From Notospermus geniculatus (taxonomy: Eukaryota > Nemertea > Pilidiophora > Heteronemertea > Lineidae): DNA of 64,000 nucleotides. Position 1 is the stretch's first letter. Each line of letters starts with the position of its first letter. The notes beneath the pieces are model-generated. The model ran no database searches and had not been told where the DNA came from. It saw nothing but the letters and a program-made list of their open reading frames with translations. This document shows, piece after piece, positions 28,331 to 39,329 of this stretch. The position numbers and the translations under genes were made by a program. The DNA lies in the NCBI GenBank assembly GCA_002633025.1, contig NMRB01002538.1:17508-81507 (forward strand), written 5' to 3'.

Positions 28331-29380
28331 ATGTCTAGGCAGACGGTTTCCAGCAGCAGCTCCGACTACACTGTTGAGGTTTTCGTCACCTCTAGACGAC
28401 GGACGTATTATAGTCTAAGGAGTCTACAAGAATACTGGGAGGCCCGGCTAGCCATTGCTCTCGTTGATTACATCGCTCCCTTTATTATCGTCGCAGGCAC
28501 TATTCTGAACATTGCAACAATCTTTACCGTCATGAGCGGACACATCGGTAACTCGTCCACACGAATTCTCTTGGTTACCCTGGCGGTGAGTGACACGGCC
28601 GTCTTGAACGTTGGGTTACTTGACTTTTGGTTGTATTACTCGTATCGTATTGATATACAAGTTGTATCACGTTTTCTCTGTAAGTTGCATCCATTCCTGG
28701 TTACATTCACGAGGCAGGTAGCGTCTTGGGACGTTTTGCTGCTCACCGTCGAACGGTTTATAAGTGTGAGACTCCCACTACAGGCAAGATCATTAGTTAC
28801 AAAGAAAGTGACAATTTTTACGCTTATTTTCATGCTCAGTTTCTTATTTCTTTTAAACTCTCACAAATTAATTTTTGTACGCTACACTGACTCCCCAACT
28901 TCTTGCTCCTATATGTATGGTGACGGTTCGTATGCCAAGTTTTTTCTTGGACCGCATTATTACATAAACTTGATAACGAATGCCGGGCTCCCATTCTTGG
29001 TCATCTCCATCTGCAATGTTTTTATTATCAGTAAGATCGTCGGTAGCAAAAGGAGGCGGCGAGCAATGCAGGAAAGCGACGCCAAGACAGGAACAAAAGA
29101 GTTACAGAATATCACAATAATGCTTCTGACTGTCAGCCTTGTGTTTATCATCCTAACCTTACCATCTCCATTGTATTTTATAATAATTGAAAGAAACTAC
29201 CAATACGATGGAGCTCCTCCTCATACCCATGCTCTCCTATACCTCTTTCGTTACTCGACACAGATAATGGCCTATTCTAACAGTGCCATTAACTTTCTTC
29301 TCTATTGTTTGAGCGGTTCTCAGTTTCGCACAGCTTTCATTGCACAAGTGAGAAGGTTCTGTTTAGCAAAGCGACCGTAA
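28331..29380 (+). CDS. Intronless class A GPCR, peptide-receptor-like (paralog A)
   Basis: The 349-residue protein is a seven-helix rhodopsin-family receptor. TM1 carries N60 (TILNIATI), TM2 carries D88 (LAVSD), TM3 starts at C117 and ends in the ERF variant of DRY (E141-R142-F143), ECL2 has C192 for the conserved disulphide, TM5 has P221, TM6 has the LTLPSPLYF segment and TM7 has NSAINFLLY in place of NPxxY. ERF and NSAINFLLY are seen in FMRFamide/neuropeptide-receptor-like families, often expanded and intronless in marine invertebrates. Ligand unknown; coupling to a G protein at the plasma membrane is expected. It differs from paralog B at about 22 of 349 positions, six of them in residues 285-301 (TM6 end/ECL3). 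The ATG at 28331 is the first in frame. The frame is intact. Confidence 0.9.
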   Translation: MSRQTVSSSSSDYTVEVFVTSRRRTYYSLRSLQEYWEARLAIALVDYIAPFIIVAGTILNIATIFTVMSGHIGNSSTRILLVTLAVSDTAVLNVGLLDFWLYYSYRIDIQVVSRFLCKLHPFLVTFTRQVASWDVLLLTVERFISVRLPLQARSLVTKKVTIFTLIFMLSFLFLLNSHKLIFVRYTDSPTSCSYMYGDGSYAKFFLGPHYYINLITNAGLPFLVISICNVFIISKIVGSKRRRRAMQESDAKTGTKELQNITIMLLTVSLVFIILTLPSPLYFIIIERNYQYDGAPPHTHALLYLFRYSTQIMAYSNSAINFLLYCLSGSQFRTAFIAQVRRFCLAKRP

Positions 29381-29487
29381 CAATCGCAGGCTTGGAATGA
29401 ATTTATGCCCGTTCCACAAGGTCTGAATACATGTACCAATTCAAGGCCAATATGGTTTCAATACCAATTCATCTGCGAGGGAGCCCT

Positions 29488-29957
29488 TGTCACAAACCAC
29501 CCTAAACCTCCCTAGTGCCCTTTAGTTCAGATCACCTTGTATAGTGTTGGGAATGCTTATTGTGTGTGTGAGATTAGGCGTGAAGAATTTAGGGAGAGTT
29601 GTGTAAGAGGTCTCTGTTTTTATGCCTGGGTGGGGAGAGTTTTTGGGAGTATGTGTTGGTCATGTTGTGGTGTGAGGAGTGAATAGGGAGGTTTCGCAAG
29701 CGCCTGGTTAGGCCCTACGACGACGTTTATCTATTGTGTGGGTATACCCAAACAATAGATAAACGTCGTCGTATGGCCTAACCGGGCGCTCGCGAAACCT
29801 CCCTAATGTCAGGGAATGTCCTATGTTTGAAGAGTAGAGGCTGCGGGTTTTCCCTTGTTGTATCCTGTAGCCGACAGGGCGGTGGTTAGCGGAAATATAT
29901 ACGAATGGTGCTAACTTGAAGATATCGTCTTCTGTGTTGGTTCCTGAACCCGTGACA
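29488..29957 (+). mobile_element. LTR of a gypsy-like retrotransposon, with nested MITE
   Basis: The 470-bp block starts TGTCAC and ends GTGACA, a 6-bp terminal inverted repeat, and is followed after three bases by a primer-binding site. Copy A loses similarity to copy B exactly at its first base, as expected for an insertion. No second LTR was found in the window, so the element is truncated at 3'. Confidence 0.8.
29686..29803. mobile_element. Palindromic MITE (GGGAGGTTTCGC family) inside the LTR
   Basis: A nearly perfect 118-bp palindrome, GGGAGGTTTCGC(A/G)AGCGCC at the ends and GTTTATCTATTG around a ~14-bp centre, flanked by TA at 29684-29685 and 29804-29805. A sequence resembling its first 20 bases reappears at the right edge of the window. 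Confidence 0.88.
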
Positions 29958-29961
29958 ATTT

Positions 29962-29979
29962 TGGGGGCCCGTCCGGGAG
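29962..29979 (+). promoter_or_regulatory. Retrotransposon primer-binding site
   Basis: TGGGGGCCCGTCCGGGAG differs at two positions from the tRNA-Pro primer site used by gammaretroviruses and several gypsy elements (TGGGGGCTCGTCCGGGAT). It lies four bases after the LTR end. Confidence 0.75.
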
Positions 29980-31576
29980 CACTTCCGTCAACCCGTAAGG
30001 TCAACGTCATCCAGCGGTGGTAGACGGTTAGTGCAGGGTATCGAACGTAAACGTCCACTTAACGTTCAGTCGGAACGGTCGTGATATCGAAGTACCGAAA
30101 CGTGGTAACGTAACAGCTGAAGTGTGTCACACTGTCAACATCGATGGTTAATATATGATTCCGGAATCGTACGTTGTTCGTATACATGGTATAGCGCTTC
30201 GTTTTGGTGAATGCATTCGGGAACTTCTGGATCGCGGAACTCACATTCATTGGAACAGGATTAGAGAAAACCCGTAGCTTCGGAACGGTGACTGAACTGC
30301 CCGCTGTCGGAGATTTGAATCAAATTCTATTTTTTGTGGTAATAGTTTTCAACTGTGAGCAATGGCCGTTCTGGTCATTGCTCTCAAGTTTGCGGTTTTC
30401 CTTGCGCCAGTGCACCTCGTTACCATCAGGCACATGATGGTCACGCGGTGTGCTGTCACGCGGTCTTTTATTCTTGGATTCCAAGAAATTCACCTCCTTA
30501 AGGTCCTATAAAGCCTGTGGGCGCTCCGCGCATTGGTACTCCCTGTCTTGCCTCAGTCGTGAGAGCGCCGCCCGTACTAATGCTCGGAATGTCCACAGTC
30601 GGTAAGTTTTTTAGCTTCTATCTTGTTAAACCATATTTCCCGGGTTTTTATAGTATAGTTCAATTTATTCTAGTCTTTCTGTCCTGTTTTCCTGTTTGTT
30701 ACATTTTTCTTAATCTAAAATATTGTTATTATTGTTATTTCAGTTGACCACTCACCCACTCACTCACATAGCATACTGACGTTGTCTTATGTACAAGTGT
30801 CATCTTGAATAAACCTGAAACCTGAATCCGTAGTTGTTGAATCCTCTGAAGCAGTGCGTCCAACTCGTGGACAGCCCGCAGTGCGTGTGCATGTGTGTAT
30901 TCAAATCTATACGTTCTACATTCGTGTCTGGAAAGTGGTGAAAAAGGTGAATTATGAAAACAGCAAATGGTGTAATTATTTAACGGTAATTTCAAAGGTT
31001 TAGGTTTCAAAAGGTGTCATAGTGCTTTGATTGCTGTGGTGTTACACTGGTACATGGTTGATTGCAAGGTGAAGCCACACATCCGTCAATGCCAGCATAC
31101 ATTGTGTTGTGACCTATTTTAATTTGGTAAATGCAAGGGAGTTATTTTATTTTATTTTTTTTGTAAGGCGTGGTAAATTTAACGCAGCCATTCTATTTTC
31201 AGAGCTGGTAGGAAAGTTCAGGGTGATAGTGCCGAATCGAATAGAGTTTTGTGAAAGCGATGGTATGAATGTGCTGTGCGAGTTGATGTAATGTCTGTCT
31301 TTGAAGTGTACCTGTGCGGTGACTGTGAAGGTCAGGTTTAGATGGGTCCGCAAAACGTCATAGTGTAGGGTGTTACAAAGGGTTACATATTGACTGAATA
31401 GACGTTTACAGTCCGGTGTTTCAGTGTCTTCAGTTCCCAGGGGACAATAAGTTTGTTTGTGTGTTTTTAAAAAAAAACGTTGGGGTAATAAAGGTACAGG
31501 TAAGTGATGGTGTGAAGCCACTGATCCTTTATTGCACAGAGATCAAGTAGTTCTTCAACTGTAGGGTTCAGATCCA
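29980..31576. other. Retrotransposon leader, no gene seen
   Basis: About 1.6 kb separates the primer-binding site from gag, long for a leader, so later insertions are likely. Short frames on both strands have no features. A TTATTATTG tract lies near 30723 and an A/T-rich stretch near 31140-31165. Confidence 0.5.
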
Positions 31577-32455
31577 ATGATGGCTGAGGATCTCAGAAAA
31601 CTTAAGGATCTTGCTACTGAGTTGGGTTATGAGGGAGAGGATTTAAGAAAGTTCATTCAGAGCGAACAGGCAAGACAGCGGAGCGGGAAGCTCATCGTGA
31701 GAAGGAGCAACATCAACGTGAGAAGGAGAAACCTGAGTGGGAAGCTGCACAGGAGAAATTACGGTTGGAGGCTTTGTTTAAGGAGGATCAGCTGAAGCAA
31801 GCTGACCATGAACGACAGTTAAAGTTGATTAAGGCCCAGAAGAATGTAGAAGGGAAGGTGAAGAAGGAACACGGTGCTGGAGAGGTAACTGGCAAGGGGC
31901 CTCCGCCCACTTTCAAGACCCTTAAGATTCCAGCGTTTGATGAGTCGAAGGACAATATGGATGCCTACCTGGAACGATTCGAGAGGTACGCTACCATCCA
32001 GAAATGGGATCGTGACAACTGGTCCATCAACTTAAGCATCCTGCTGAAGGGAAAAGCTTTAGATGTATATTCCAGGTTACCAAGAGATGATGCAATGAAG
32101 TATGATCAATTGAAGGAGGCTCTAGCAGATATTTAACTTGACTAGAGAGGGGTTTAGAAGGAAGTTCCGATCATGTCGTCCTGATGTTGGTGAGACGTAC
32201 AAAGAGTTCTCTTCAAGAATGTCCAGTTATTTCCACCGGTGGGTTGAGATGTGCCGAGTTGTGAAGGACTACAATGGGTTAAGGGATCTCATGGTGAGGG
32301 ATCAACTCTTCCAAGTGTGTAGCCAGGAGCTGAAGTTGTTCCTGAAGGAGAGGGATCCTACCTCACTGAAAGCAATGACCACCTTAGCGGATCAATATCG
32401 TGAATGCAGAGGAGGGAACATTCTCTACACCATAGTGAAGTCCAACAACCAATAG
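31577..32455 (+). pseudogene. Gypsy-type gag remnant (SCAN-like capsid domain)
   Basis: The N-terminus (MAEDLRKLKDLATELGYEGEDLRKFI) leads into a Glu/Arg-rich coiled coil, then PPTFKTLKIPAFDESKDNMDAYLERFERYA, WDRDNWSINLSILLKGKALDVYSRL and, after a break, FRRKFRSCRPDVGETYKEFSSRMSSYFHRW and LADQYRE. These blocks are characteristic of gag proteins with a SCAN-like domain in one gypsy lineage. A one-base shift lies near 31678 and another with a stop near 32130-32138, so it is not translatable as one protein. No zinc knuckle, protease or reverse transcriptase follows. Confidence 0.85.
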
Positions 32456-33544
32456 AATATTACTGAAGACCGGAAGTAGTCAATCTGGACATGCGCAGGA
32501 GGCCTCTACTGTTAATTTATCACACTCTCAAATGCATTTTTTGAAGTCGTCAGATCGAACTTCACATTACCAATATGCTCAAATTGTTCTAAACATGTTT
32601 ATCTATTGCAAGACGTTGACATTATCTTGATTTTTATAATACTCAGCTGACAAAAACACAACCTTCGGCCCAGATTCCCGCATTTTAGCCGACTCATGCT
32701 AGTCGCATGAGAGTCGATGCAATTCATTGAATCTTGGAATAAGATCGCAGAAAAATAATAACGTTAGCATGAAGAAGGGAATACCCGCTGCATATAAACA
32801 TTGTCGTTCAGCCGGTCGCTGTCGGCGATTTTACAAAATCCTTTCGCCCAAAATACTATGTTAACTTCTTTGTATTCAAACCATCGTTTGCCATATTTGG
32901 TAGGAACCAATAGTTGTATTGTACGTGCACGCGTCTCGTTACTGTGGTTTCCTTTTGTAGGCCTCGACCGTGTCGACGTGCATGGCTTAAAGCGAATCGA
33001 CAGCGGATTTTGTTTACATTTGGCTGGTGTTAGTAAACACAAAATTCAGCCAATCAAATGCACGAAAATTTCTTTGTTGACATTCTGGAGAAGTTTGTTT
33101 ACATCTTTTCCTGAAAATTCGTCCCCTTTCTAATTCTATTTCTAAATCAAGTTTTTTCACTTTCGATTCGCTTTAATGTTTAAAGCGGACCCGAAACCCC
33201 AAATGCTTTCCTCGCTTAATAAATACTTTTTCGGAGTCACAACAGCACCATGTTCAAACTGACACGGCCTTTCTGATATGACATACACGATGTAGGAGAT
33301 ATCCGGTTAAACAACAATCATTGCTCCTTCGGGGAAGTTCGTTTTTCCATCGGGCAACATCGCGAAAACTGGGAATCCCCGAAAACTGGTGACGTTTTTG
33401 GTGGTTTTATATCAACTTGATTTATTCCAATAGGTTTAATGCGAATCGGCATCCGTTTCAGGTCTGCTTTAAGGGAATTCCTATTATATTCCAAATTAGG
33501 GCTCCAACCAATCAAATTTCGTTCCGAACCTTTTCCACTGTATG
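32456..33544. other. Intergenic, no gene recognised
   Basis: A/T-rich sequence without supported coding potential. Two opposed copies of a TTAAAGCGAATCGA-like word (about 32988 and 33165) hint at a weak inverted repeat. Confidence 0.5.
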
Positions 33545-33773
33545 CATTGACTTCTAACAGTCGTGCTCCTGCCCAAAACAGTTACACGCAGCAACTCCAC
33601 TCTCGAGAACCCTGCCGCCATCAGGCTGGTATATGGCTAAACACGTAGACACCTCTCCCCTCACTCGACAGCTATAGTAAAGCTGTCGGGTGTGAGGAGA
33701 GGTCCATATTGTCCACTTCCAACATAACCCCAACCAACAGTAACCCACCGCCCTCTGTTAGTGTTCCCATCAA
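33545..33773 (+). repeat. Body of the 41.4-kb SINE-like repeat, 5'-truncated
   Basis: Aligns with 41568-41800: CCCAAAACAGTTA, GAGAACCCTG(C/T)CGCCATCAGGC and TGGTATATGGCTAAACA blocks, then the hairpin ACCTCTCC...GACAGCTATAGTAAAGCTGTC...GAGGAGAGGT. It abuts the left edge of segment copy B. Confidence 0.8.
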
Positions 33774-34532
33774 TCTGGATACGCAGATTCATTATCATAG
33801 GGTACTGTTTACTGATAACAGAATGCCGACTGACCAGTGAATTTACAGCTGCTGAAATTCTGAGTGCTGAGAAAATCCTGTGAAAAGTGAAATCGAGTGC
33901 AAAATGTCCTGAAAATGGAAACTACGGGAAGGAATTTGTCATGTACCGGTACTTTGTATATACATACATAAATGTAGAGGAAAATGTACATGAATTTGAA
34001 AAACACATGTTTCACAAAAATTTCCCAACATATTTTTTTCGTTTCTTCATGTGTCGATTCTCCATGGTATTGGGTGACACCTAGTGCAGGTTTTATCGCC
34101 TTAACTTTTTTTGCTTGCCGTTAAGGCTTACTGTGGATTGTGTCATGGAAGGGAGCTCCCGGAGACGAGCAAACTTCTGGGCTTACGTCCTAGATTGGAT
34201 GAGGATGGCCTCATTCGCTGCGGCGGTCGTCTAGAGTATGCAGATGCACTGTCATATGAAGCCAGACATCCAATTGTGTTGCCTCGCAAAGGGGTGGTAA
34301 CAAACCTGACTGTTGATTACTACCGCCGGAGGAAGTCAAAACACGCTGCTGGGGTAAATCAGCTCCTCGCACTTTTGTCAACCAAATACTGGACTGTTGT
34401 AGGCCGCGAAGAAATCACAGGTTGTCAACACAATTGTAAGCTTTGTCAGTTGAAGAAGGTCAGGATAGCGCATCGGTCATGGCTCAATGGACTCCACCAG
34501 CAGCATTGTCATTATGGTGAAACAAATTTAAA
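33774..34532 (+). pseudogene. BEL/Pao pol remnant (copy B)
   Basis: A shorter copy of the pol fragment at 25.5-26.3 kb. The left part (33774-33881, ACTGACCAGTGAATTTACAG) is followed by ~250 bp of unrelated sequence, then the zinc-binding region 34131-34532 with GRELPETSKLLGLRPRLDEDG, GRLEYADALSYEARHPIVL and GVNQLLALLSTKYW in one frame. It lacks the RNase H piece. Confidence 0.83.
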
Positions 34533-34596
34533 ATAATCAGCAGCACATCATCAGTTTGTTCACGTTTTTCAACTATTGTCCGGCATTCTTGATTAA

Positions 34597-35763
34597 CCCT
34601 TTCGGGACTGGACGAAGTTGGAAAGTGTACATTTCGTAACATGAATCTCTGATGTCTCTACAAAACCGCGCCTAGCTCCCTAAAACAGCAACCAAAACTG
34701 GCCACAAGACATTCATTCTGGAGGCAACTAAATGGACCACGAGCTCATGCAGGTTTGCTTCTTCCAAAATGTCTGTGAGAGAAGCAGGAGAGAGCCGAAG
34801 ATGCAAGTTGTGACGAAATAGTCGCATTTGGCCTACCGTTTTCGTCAGGTTGCCAATCTTTAAACGTCTATATCTCGATAACCGCTGCTCCTACGCGTTT
34901 GACGGTCGGTCAAATTGAAGCTACTTTTTTTCTGCTCTTTCTTTTCGCGCTAGTCGCGTCGTCGTATCTGCTTCCGTTTCCGAGATATGGCCATTTTGTC
35001 ACAACTTGTCAGATTTGCAATTTGGAGTCTGTCAATCTTGAGCCCGGTACAAAGGTTAAAATGCAATTTGACCGAGGTTTCTTCAAACAGAGCAAAACCG
35101 CGTGTTCAGAGGGGGGGGGGGGGANATGAAAGTTTTGGATGTTCTCTACGTCCATACTGCTTCTGGGATTTTTCTGATTTTATCCTCCGCCGCCATTATC
35201 CTGGTTTTGAAACCCTGTTGAATGCCATTTTAATGGTAAAAATCGGGGATTCCCTCGAAAAACAGCAGAGTGTCTGGGGATTCCCCAATGATAAACAATT
35301 TACGACGGGTGGAATTAATCTGGTTCGACCGTATATCAAAGCCTTTGATATTTCTTCAGACATCAGTGAAAATTTCATTTTGATCGGTTGTGCCTTTGTC
35401 CCGTCATTTTTGTCTTGAAAATCTCAACCTGCAGTGCTAACATGGACTAGTCCATTATTCAGAGGGGTGATGGTTGTTCGTCTAAAAATTCAGGCTATCC
35501 ACTGGCTTGAATTTAAGGACTCCCCACCTCAAAAAAGTCGAAAACAGCATTAGGCCTCGTCCGGAACCCCTGATAAAACCCAAATGGCCCATATTTGTTT
35601 TGGCGGTGGCATTCTTATCGTGACTTCGAGTGCGAAAGCGTCAGACACCGCGCCATGGCTATTGTAATAGGCGAGTCCATCGAGTCCACTGTGTTCTAAT
35701 TTTAGAATCGAATGACTTCAGTGATCTAAGAATAGATCAGCTCCGCGTGAAACTTCTTGTAAT
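34597..35763. other. 1.17-kb block inserted in copy B only
   Basis: Copy A joins directly where this block sits. It begins TTAACCCTTTCGGGACTGG, which looks like a transposon end at a TTAA site, but no matching right end was found. It contains a G-run with an ambiguous base at 35125 and no recognisable gene. Confidence 0.6.
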
Positions 35764-36904
35764 GCAAAACATGGAACTGACGAAAACCCGTTTCTAGAAC
35801 GACTCATTCACATTGGAATAGGCCTACACCAAAAATATTTTAGCGAGCGACGCTTGCATATCTTTTTTGCCTACGCTCTGACTGTAGTATCAATCTTTCC
35901 TGCATTTCGAGCACCACCATTTTCTCTGTTCTGAATCCTTCTTTTTCCACTTCAGACATTTTGTATGCACCCAAGAATTGCACGTTTTTTCTACCTCGCA
36001 GCCCACCCAATGCCAGTCCTTATCAGCCTCCTGGTATTTTCCTCCACGTATATTACCAGATGTTCCTCAATCTTGTGGCCTTTAGAGCATCTTTCTTTTG
36101 CTGCAACTTGTACTGCAGGTGGCGTCTGGCACTGGCAGTGCCAGGTCTTGGTGCTCCAGTCGACATAGTGACTCGGCCAGCTGAGGTGACGACTGCCATG
36201 TTCACTCCGGCCTGCTCTTCCACTAACTGATCCGATGTTCCGACTGTTGAAGAAACTGGAGGGGCTGGTGGCTCATTAGTCAGAACCATTGGGACATCTA
36301 TAATATTGGTGATATGCTAATCATGTTCTCGTCTTCATGGACTTCACCGTCTGCTGTTGGCACAGAAAATTCTGGTCAGTTGCCAGGCCCAACCTTCGGA
36401 GACTGGCATAGGAGGCAAGAACCTCCTCCGCAGGCATGTCGATGGAATCTGCCATGGTCAACACGAAATTGCAATCCCTAGGAGACATTTTCGACCATGC
36501 GATGACTGGATGGACACCTTTATTAATTGTAACAGTTAAGGCATTGCCATCGTCGGAGGTGGATGTGGCCTGCCCTGTAGTCAACACGGACGTCCCCGTC
36601 CTCAGCGTTCAAACCACTAGATACGTACTGGTCGTACCATTCTTCAGAGTTCGACCATTTTCACATTATCCCCAAATTTGATAAACAGGTCAACATTCAA
36701 AGTCTCACACATCCTCAAGACCTTCAGGAGCAACCCTTGTTTGAAGTGATGCTTCCGCTGGCGTGTTTTCTTGGGGTCCTCTTCGAACTTGCAGTTAATG
36801 GGGCCCCGGTGGTGCTCGTAATTCTCATAGCTGAAAAGATATACAGGAAGTTCACAGTTTATTGGTCTTTGGTGGAAATTTCTAAGTCCGAAAACTACGC
36901 CCAC
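35764..36904 (-). pseudogene. Antisense coding remnant with PHD-like end (copy B)
   Basis: Counterpart of 26319-27545. On the - strand it has YENYEHHRGPINCKFEEDPKK, MCETLNVDLFIKFGDNV, DSIDMPAEEVLASYASLRRLGLAT and VPMVLTNEPPAPPVSS in separate frames. It retains a longer upstream part than copy A and lacks the 108-bp MITE. A 55-bp block near 35830-35885 is absent from copy A. Family unidentified. Confidence 0.4.
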
Positions 36905-37139
36905 AAAGGGAGGCCGAGTATGAGTGGTATAAAGGTCATATCACTTTCCTGGCAAGTTCTCGGGGAAGTGCACTACGGATTGATTTGGGGAGGGATCGAT
37001 AATTGTAATAGGCCCCTACTGATCGATTTCACAGAGGCCGCAGCTCTTGATCTTGAGGACATGACATCAAAGAACCAAAACTGAGTCCATAAATTGTGAT
37101 GCATTTGACAACCTGTGCGGCCTTTGTGGAATTGATCAC

Positions 37140-37516
37140 TAGCCGTGGTTACACTACATAAAATCCCCGTGTTTTTTGCGGTCACACCTATGAATTGCCG
37201 GGCTTCGAGAAACCCGTGTCTGGTACACACGGGTTTTGGAACACGGCAATCTCGCCGTGCTTTTCGAAATACCCGTGTCTCATTAGTTCTTTAGCACGGC
37301 GAAAGATGGCGCAGCCATTAAGTGATGTCGTTTTCGCTCCTCCACCAATGTAGGCCAATACAGAAATGACTAAAGAGTCGGTGCATGCAGCGCCCCTGTC
37401 GCCGGGCTACTTAACTACAATGTAGTAGTGCGACCTCTCGCCCGGTTTTTCGCACACACGGGTTTGACACGGGTCTGAAAAAACACGGGTATTTCCAACA
37501 GGTGTAACCTTAGCTA
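37140..37516. mobile_element. ~375-bp MITE with GGTTACAC termini, TA target
   Basis: The left end TAGCCGTGGTTACAC and right end GTGTAACCTTAGCTA are inverted, with subterminal CCCGTGTTTTTT/AAAAAACACGGG and several CACGGG words inside. It is absent from copy A. Confidence 0.78.
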
Positions 37517-38229
37517 CTATGGGCCTATTATAAGTGATCCCTCTCAAAATTAATCCATATAGTGCTGTGCACTTGCCCGAGACCAACTAGCCTATAGAGC
37601 AACTAGCATAGCATTCCAATCTGTAATGCTTTGAAATATGATCTAATGCATTGAGGGTCCGCAACTGTCCCGGGGAAAAAATCGGCTGGCGGGTCTTTTT
37701 AGCACCTAACACTACCATGCCCACCATGCATGCTGAGCTTCCACCTCCACCTGCTCATGCAAAATTACAGAAATTAAGGTAGCGTATTTTGGCATGATTT
37801 GGATAGGGCAATGGCTTAGGTTGCCCTACCTTTGTGCAGGCGACAATCACGATACTGGATCAATGGCCGTTAAAACAAGTGGCTCCAATACCTGTTGGAT
37901 ATTTAGCAGTATCGACTTGCGGCATCACGACGACTCGCGTTGCCAACAAGGTGTTATATGGCAGTCTATATGTAATTTGTCTGGTTTTGGTGCACACTAT
38001 AAGTCAGTGAATGGAGCGTGAACCTCACCTCGACCTTCAGCAATAACGACGGGGGTACGGATTTAAATATGAGACCGACAAAAACAGCACGTATCGCTTT
38101 TGTCACGAACTGACGAAGCGCAGCTTTTCATTGATTTCGGAGATTGTGTACTGCTTGTTGTGTAACACGAATGCGACATTTTCCGCCTTGGCGATCATTT
38201 CACACATTGTAACCACGTTTTGAGCAGCC

Positions 38230-39279
38230 ATGTCTAGGCAGACGGTTTCCAGCAGCAGCTCCGACTACACTGTTGAGGTTTTCGTCACCTCTAGACGACG
38301 GACGTATTATAGTCTAAGGAGTCTACACGATTTCTGGGAGGCCCGGCTAGCCATAGCCCTCATTGATTACATCGCTCCCTTTATTATCGTCGCAGGGTCT
38401 ATTCTGAACATTGCAACAATCTTTACCGTCATGAGCGGACACATCGGTAACTCGTCCACACGAATTCTCTTGGTTACCCTGGCGGTGAGTGACACGGCCG
38501 TCTTGAACGTTGGGTTACTTGACTTTTGGTTGTACTACTCGTATCGTATTGATATACAAGTTGTATCACGTTTTCTATGTAAGTTGCATCCATTCCTGGT
38601 TACATTCACGAGGCAGGTAGCGTCTTGGGACGTTTTACTGCTCACCGTCGAACGGTTTATAAGTGTGAGACTCCCACTACAGGCACGATCATTAGTTACA
38701 AAGAAAGTGACAATTTTTACGCTTGTTTTCACGCTCAGTTTCTTATTTCTTTTAAACTCTCACAAATTAATTTTCTACCGCTACACTGACTCCCCAGCGT
38801 CTTGCTCCTATATGTATGGTGACGGTTCGTATGCCAAGTTTTTTCTTGGACCGTGGTATTACATAAACTTGATAACGAATGCCGGTCTGCCATTCTTGGT
38901 CATCTCCATCTGCAATGTTCTGATTATCAGTAAGATCGTCGGTAGCAAAAGGAAGCGACAAGCAATGCAGGAAAGCGACGTCAAGACCGGCACAAAAGAG
39001 TTACACAACATCACAGTAATGCTTCTGACTGTCAGTCTTGTGTTCATCATCCTTACCTTACCATCTCCATTGTATTTTATAACAATTCAAAGTAACTACC
39101 AATACTATGGAGCTTCGCCTCATACCCATGTTCTCCTATACCTCTTTCGTTACTCGACACAGATAATGGCCTATTCTAACAGTGCCATTAACTTTCTTCT
39201 CTATTGTTTGAGCGGTTCTCAGTTTCGCACAGCTTTCATTGCACAAGTGAGAAGGTTCTGTTTAGCAAAGCGACCGTAA
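38230..39279 (+). CDS. Intronless class A GPCR, peptide-receptor-like (paralog B)
   Basis: A 349-residue paralog of the 28.3-kb receptor with the same landmarks: N60, D88, C117, ERF at 141-143, C192, P221, LTLPSPLYF and NSAINFLLY. No frame damage in either copy implies that both may still be used. About 22 substitutions separate them, including QEYW to HDFW before TM1, H209 to W in ECL2/TM5, changes in the third intracellular loop (RRRRAMQESDA to RKRQAMQESDV) and a cluster at 285-301. The ~650-bp upstream region and the 3' flank are conserved with paralog A. The ligand is unknown; a shift in ligand preference is an inference from the ECL3 cluster. Confidence 0.9.
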   Translation: MSRQTVSSSSSDYTVEVFVTSRRRTYYSLRSLHDFWEARLAIALIDYIAPFIIVAGSILNIATIFTVMSGHIGNSSTRILLVTLAVSDTAVLNVGLLDFWLYYSYRIDIQVVSRFLCKLHPFLVTFTRQVASWDVLLLTVERFISVRLPLQARSLVTKKVTIFTLVFTLSFLFLLNSHKLIFYRYTDSPASCSYMYGDGSYAKFFLGPWYYINLITNAGLPFLVISICNVLIISKIVGSKRKRQAMQESDVKTGTKELHNITVMLLTVSLVFIILTLPSPLYFITIQSNYQYYGASPHTHVLLYLFRYSTQIMAYSNSAINFLLYCLSGSQFRTAFIAQVRRFCLAKRP

Positions 39280-39329
39280 CAATCGCAGGCTTGGAATGAA
39301 TTTATGCCCGTTCCACAAGGTCTGAATAC

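Larger units (their letters stand above)
25770..29487 (+). repeat. Segmental duplication, copy A
   Basis: Matches copy B (33774-39386) in the order BEL/Pao pol remnant, antisense PHD-like remnant, shared upstream region and GPCR gene with 3' flank. The match stops exactly at an LTR start at 29488. Several indels separate the copies, including a 1.17-kb block and a MITE present only in copy B, and a 108-bp MITE present only in copy A. Confidence 0.9.

Noticed and set aside
34899-35418. + strand frames in the copy-B insertion
   Set aside because: Interrupted by a G-run with an ambiguous base and lacking any domain.
36737-37084. 115-codon + frame
   Set aside because: Opposite the antisense remnant, specific to one copy, no motif.
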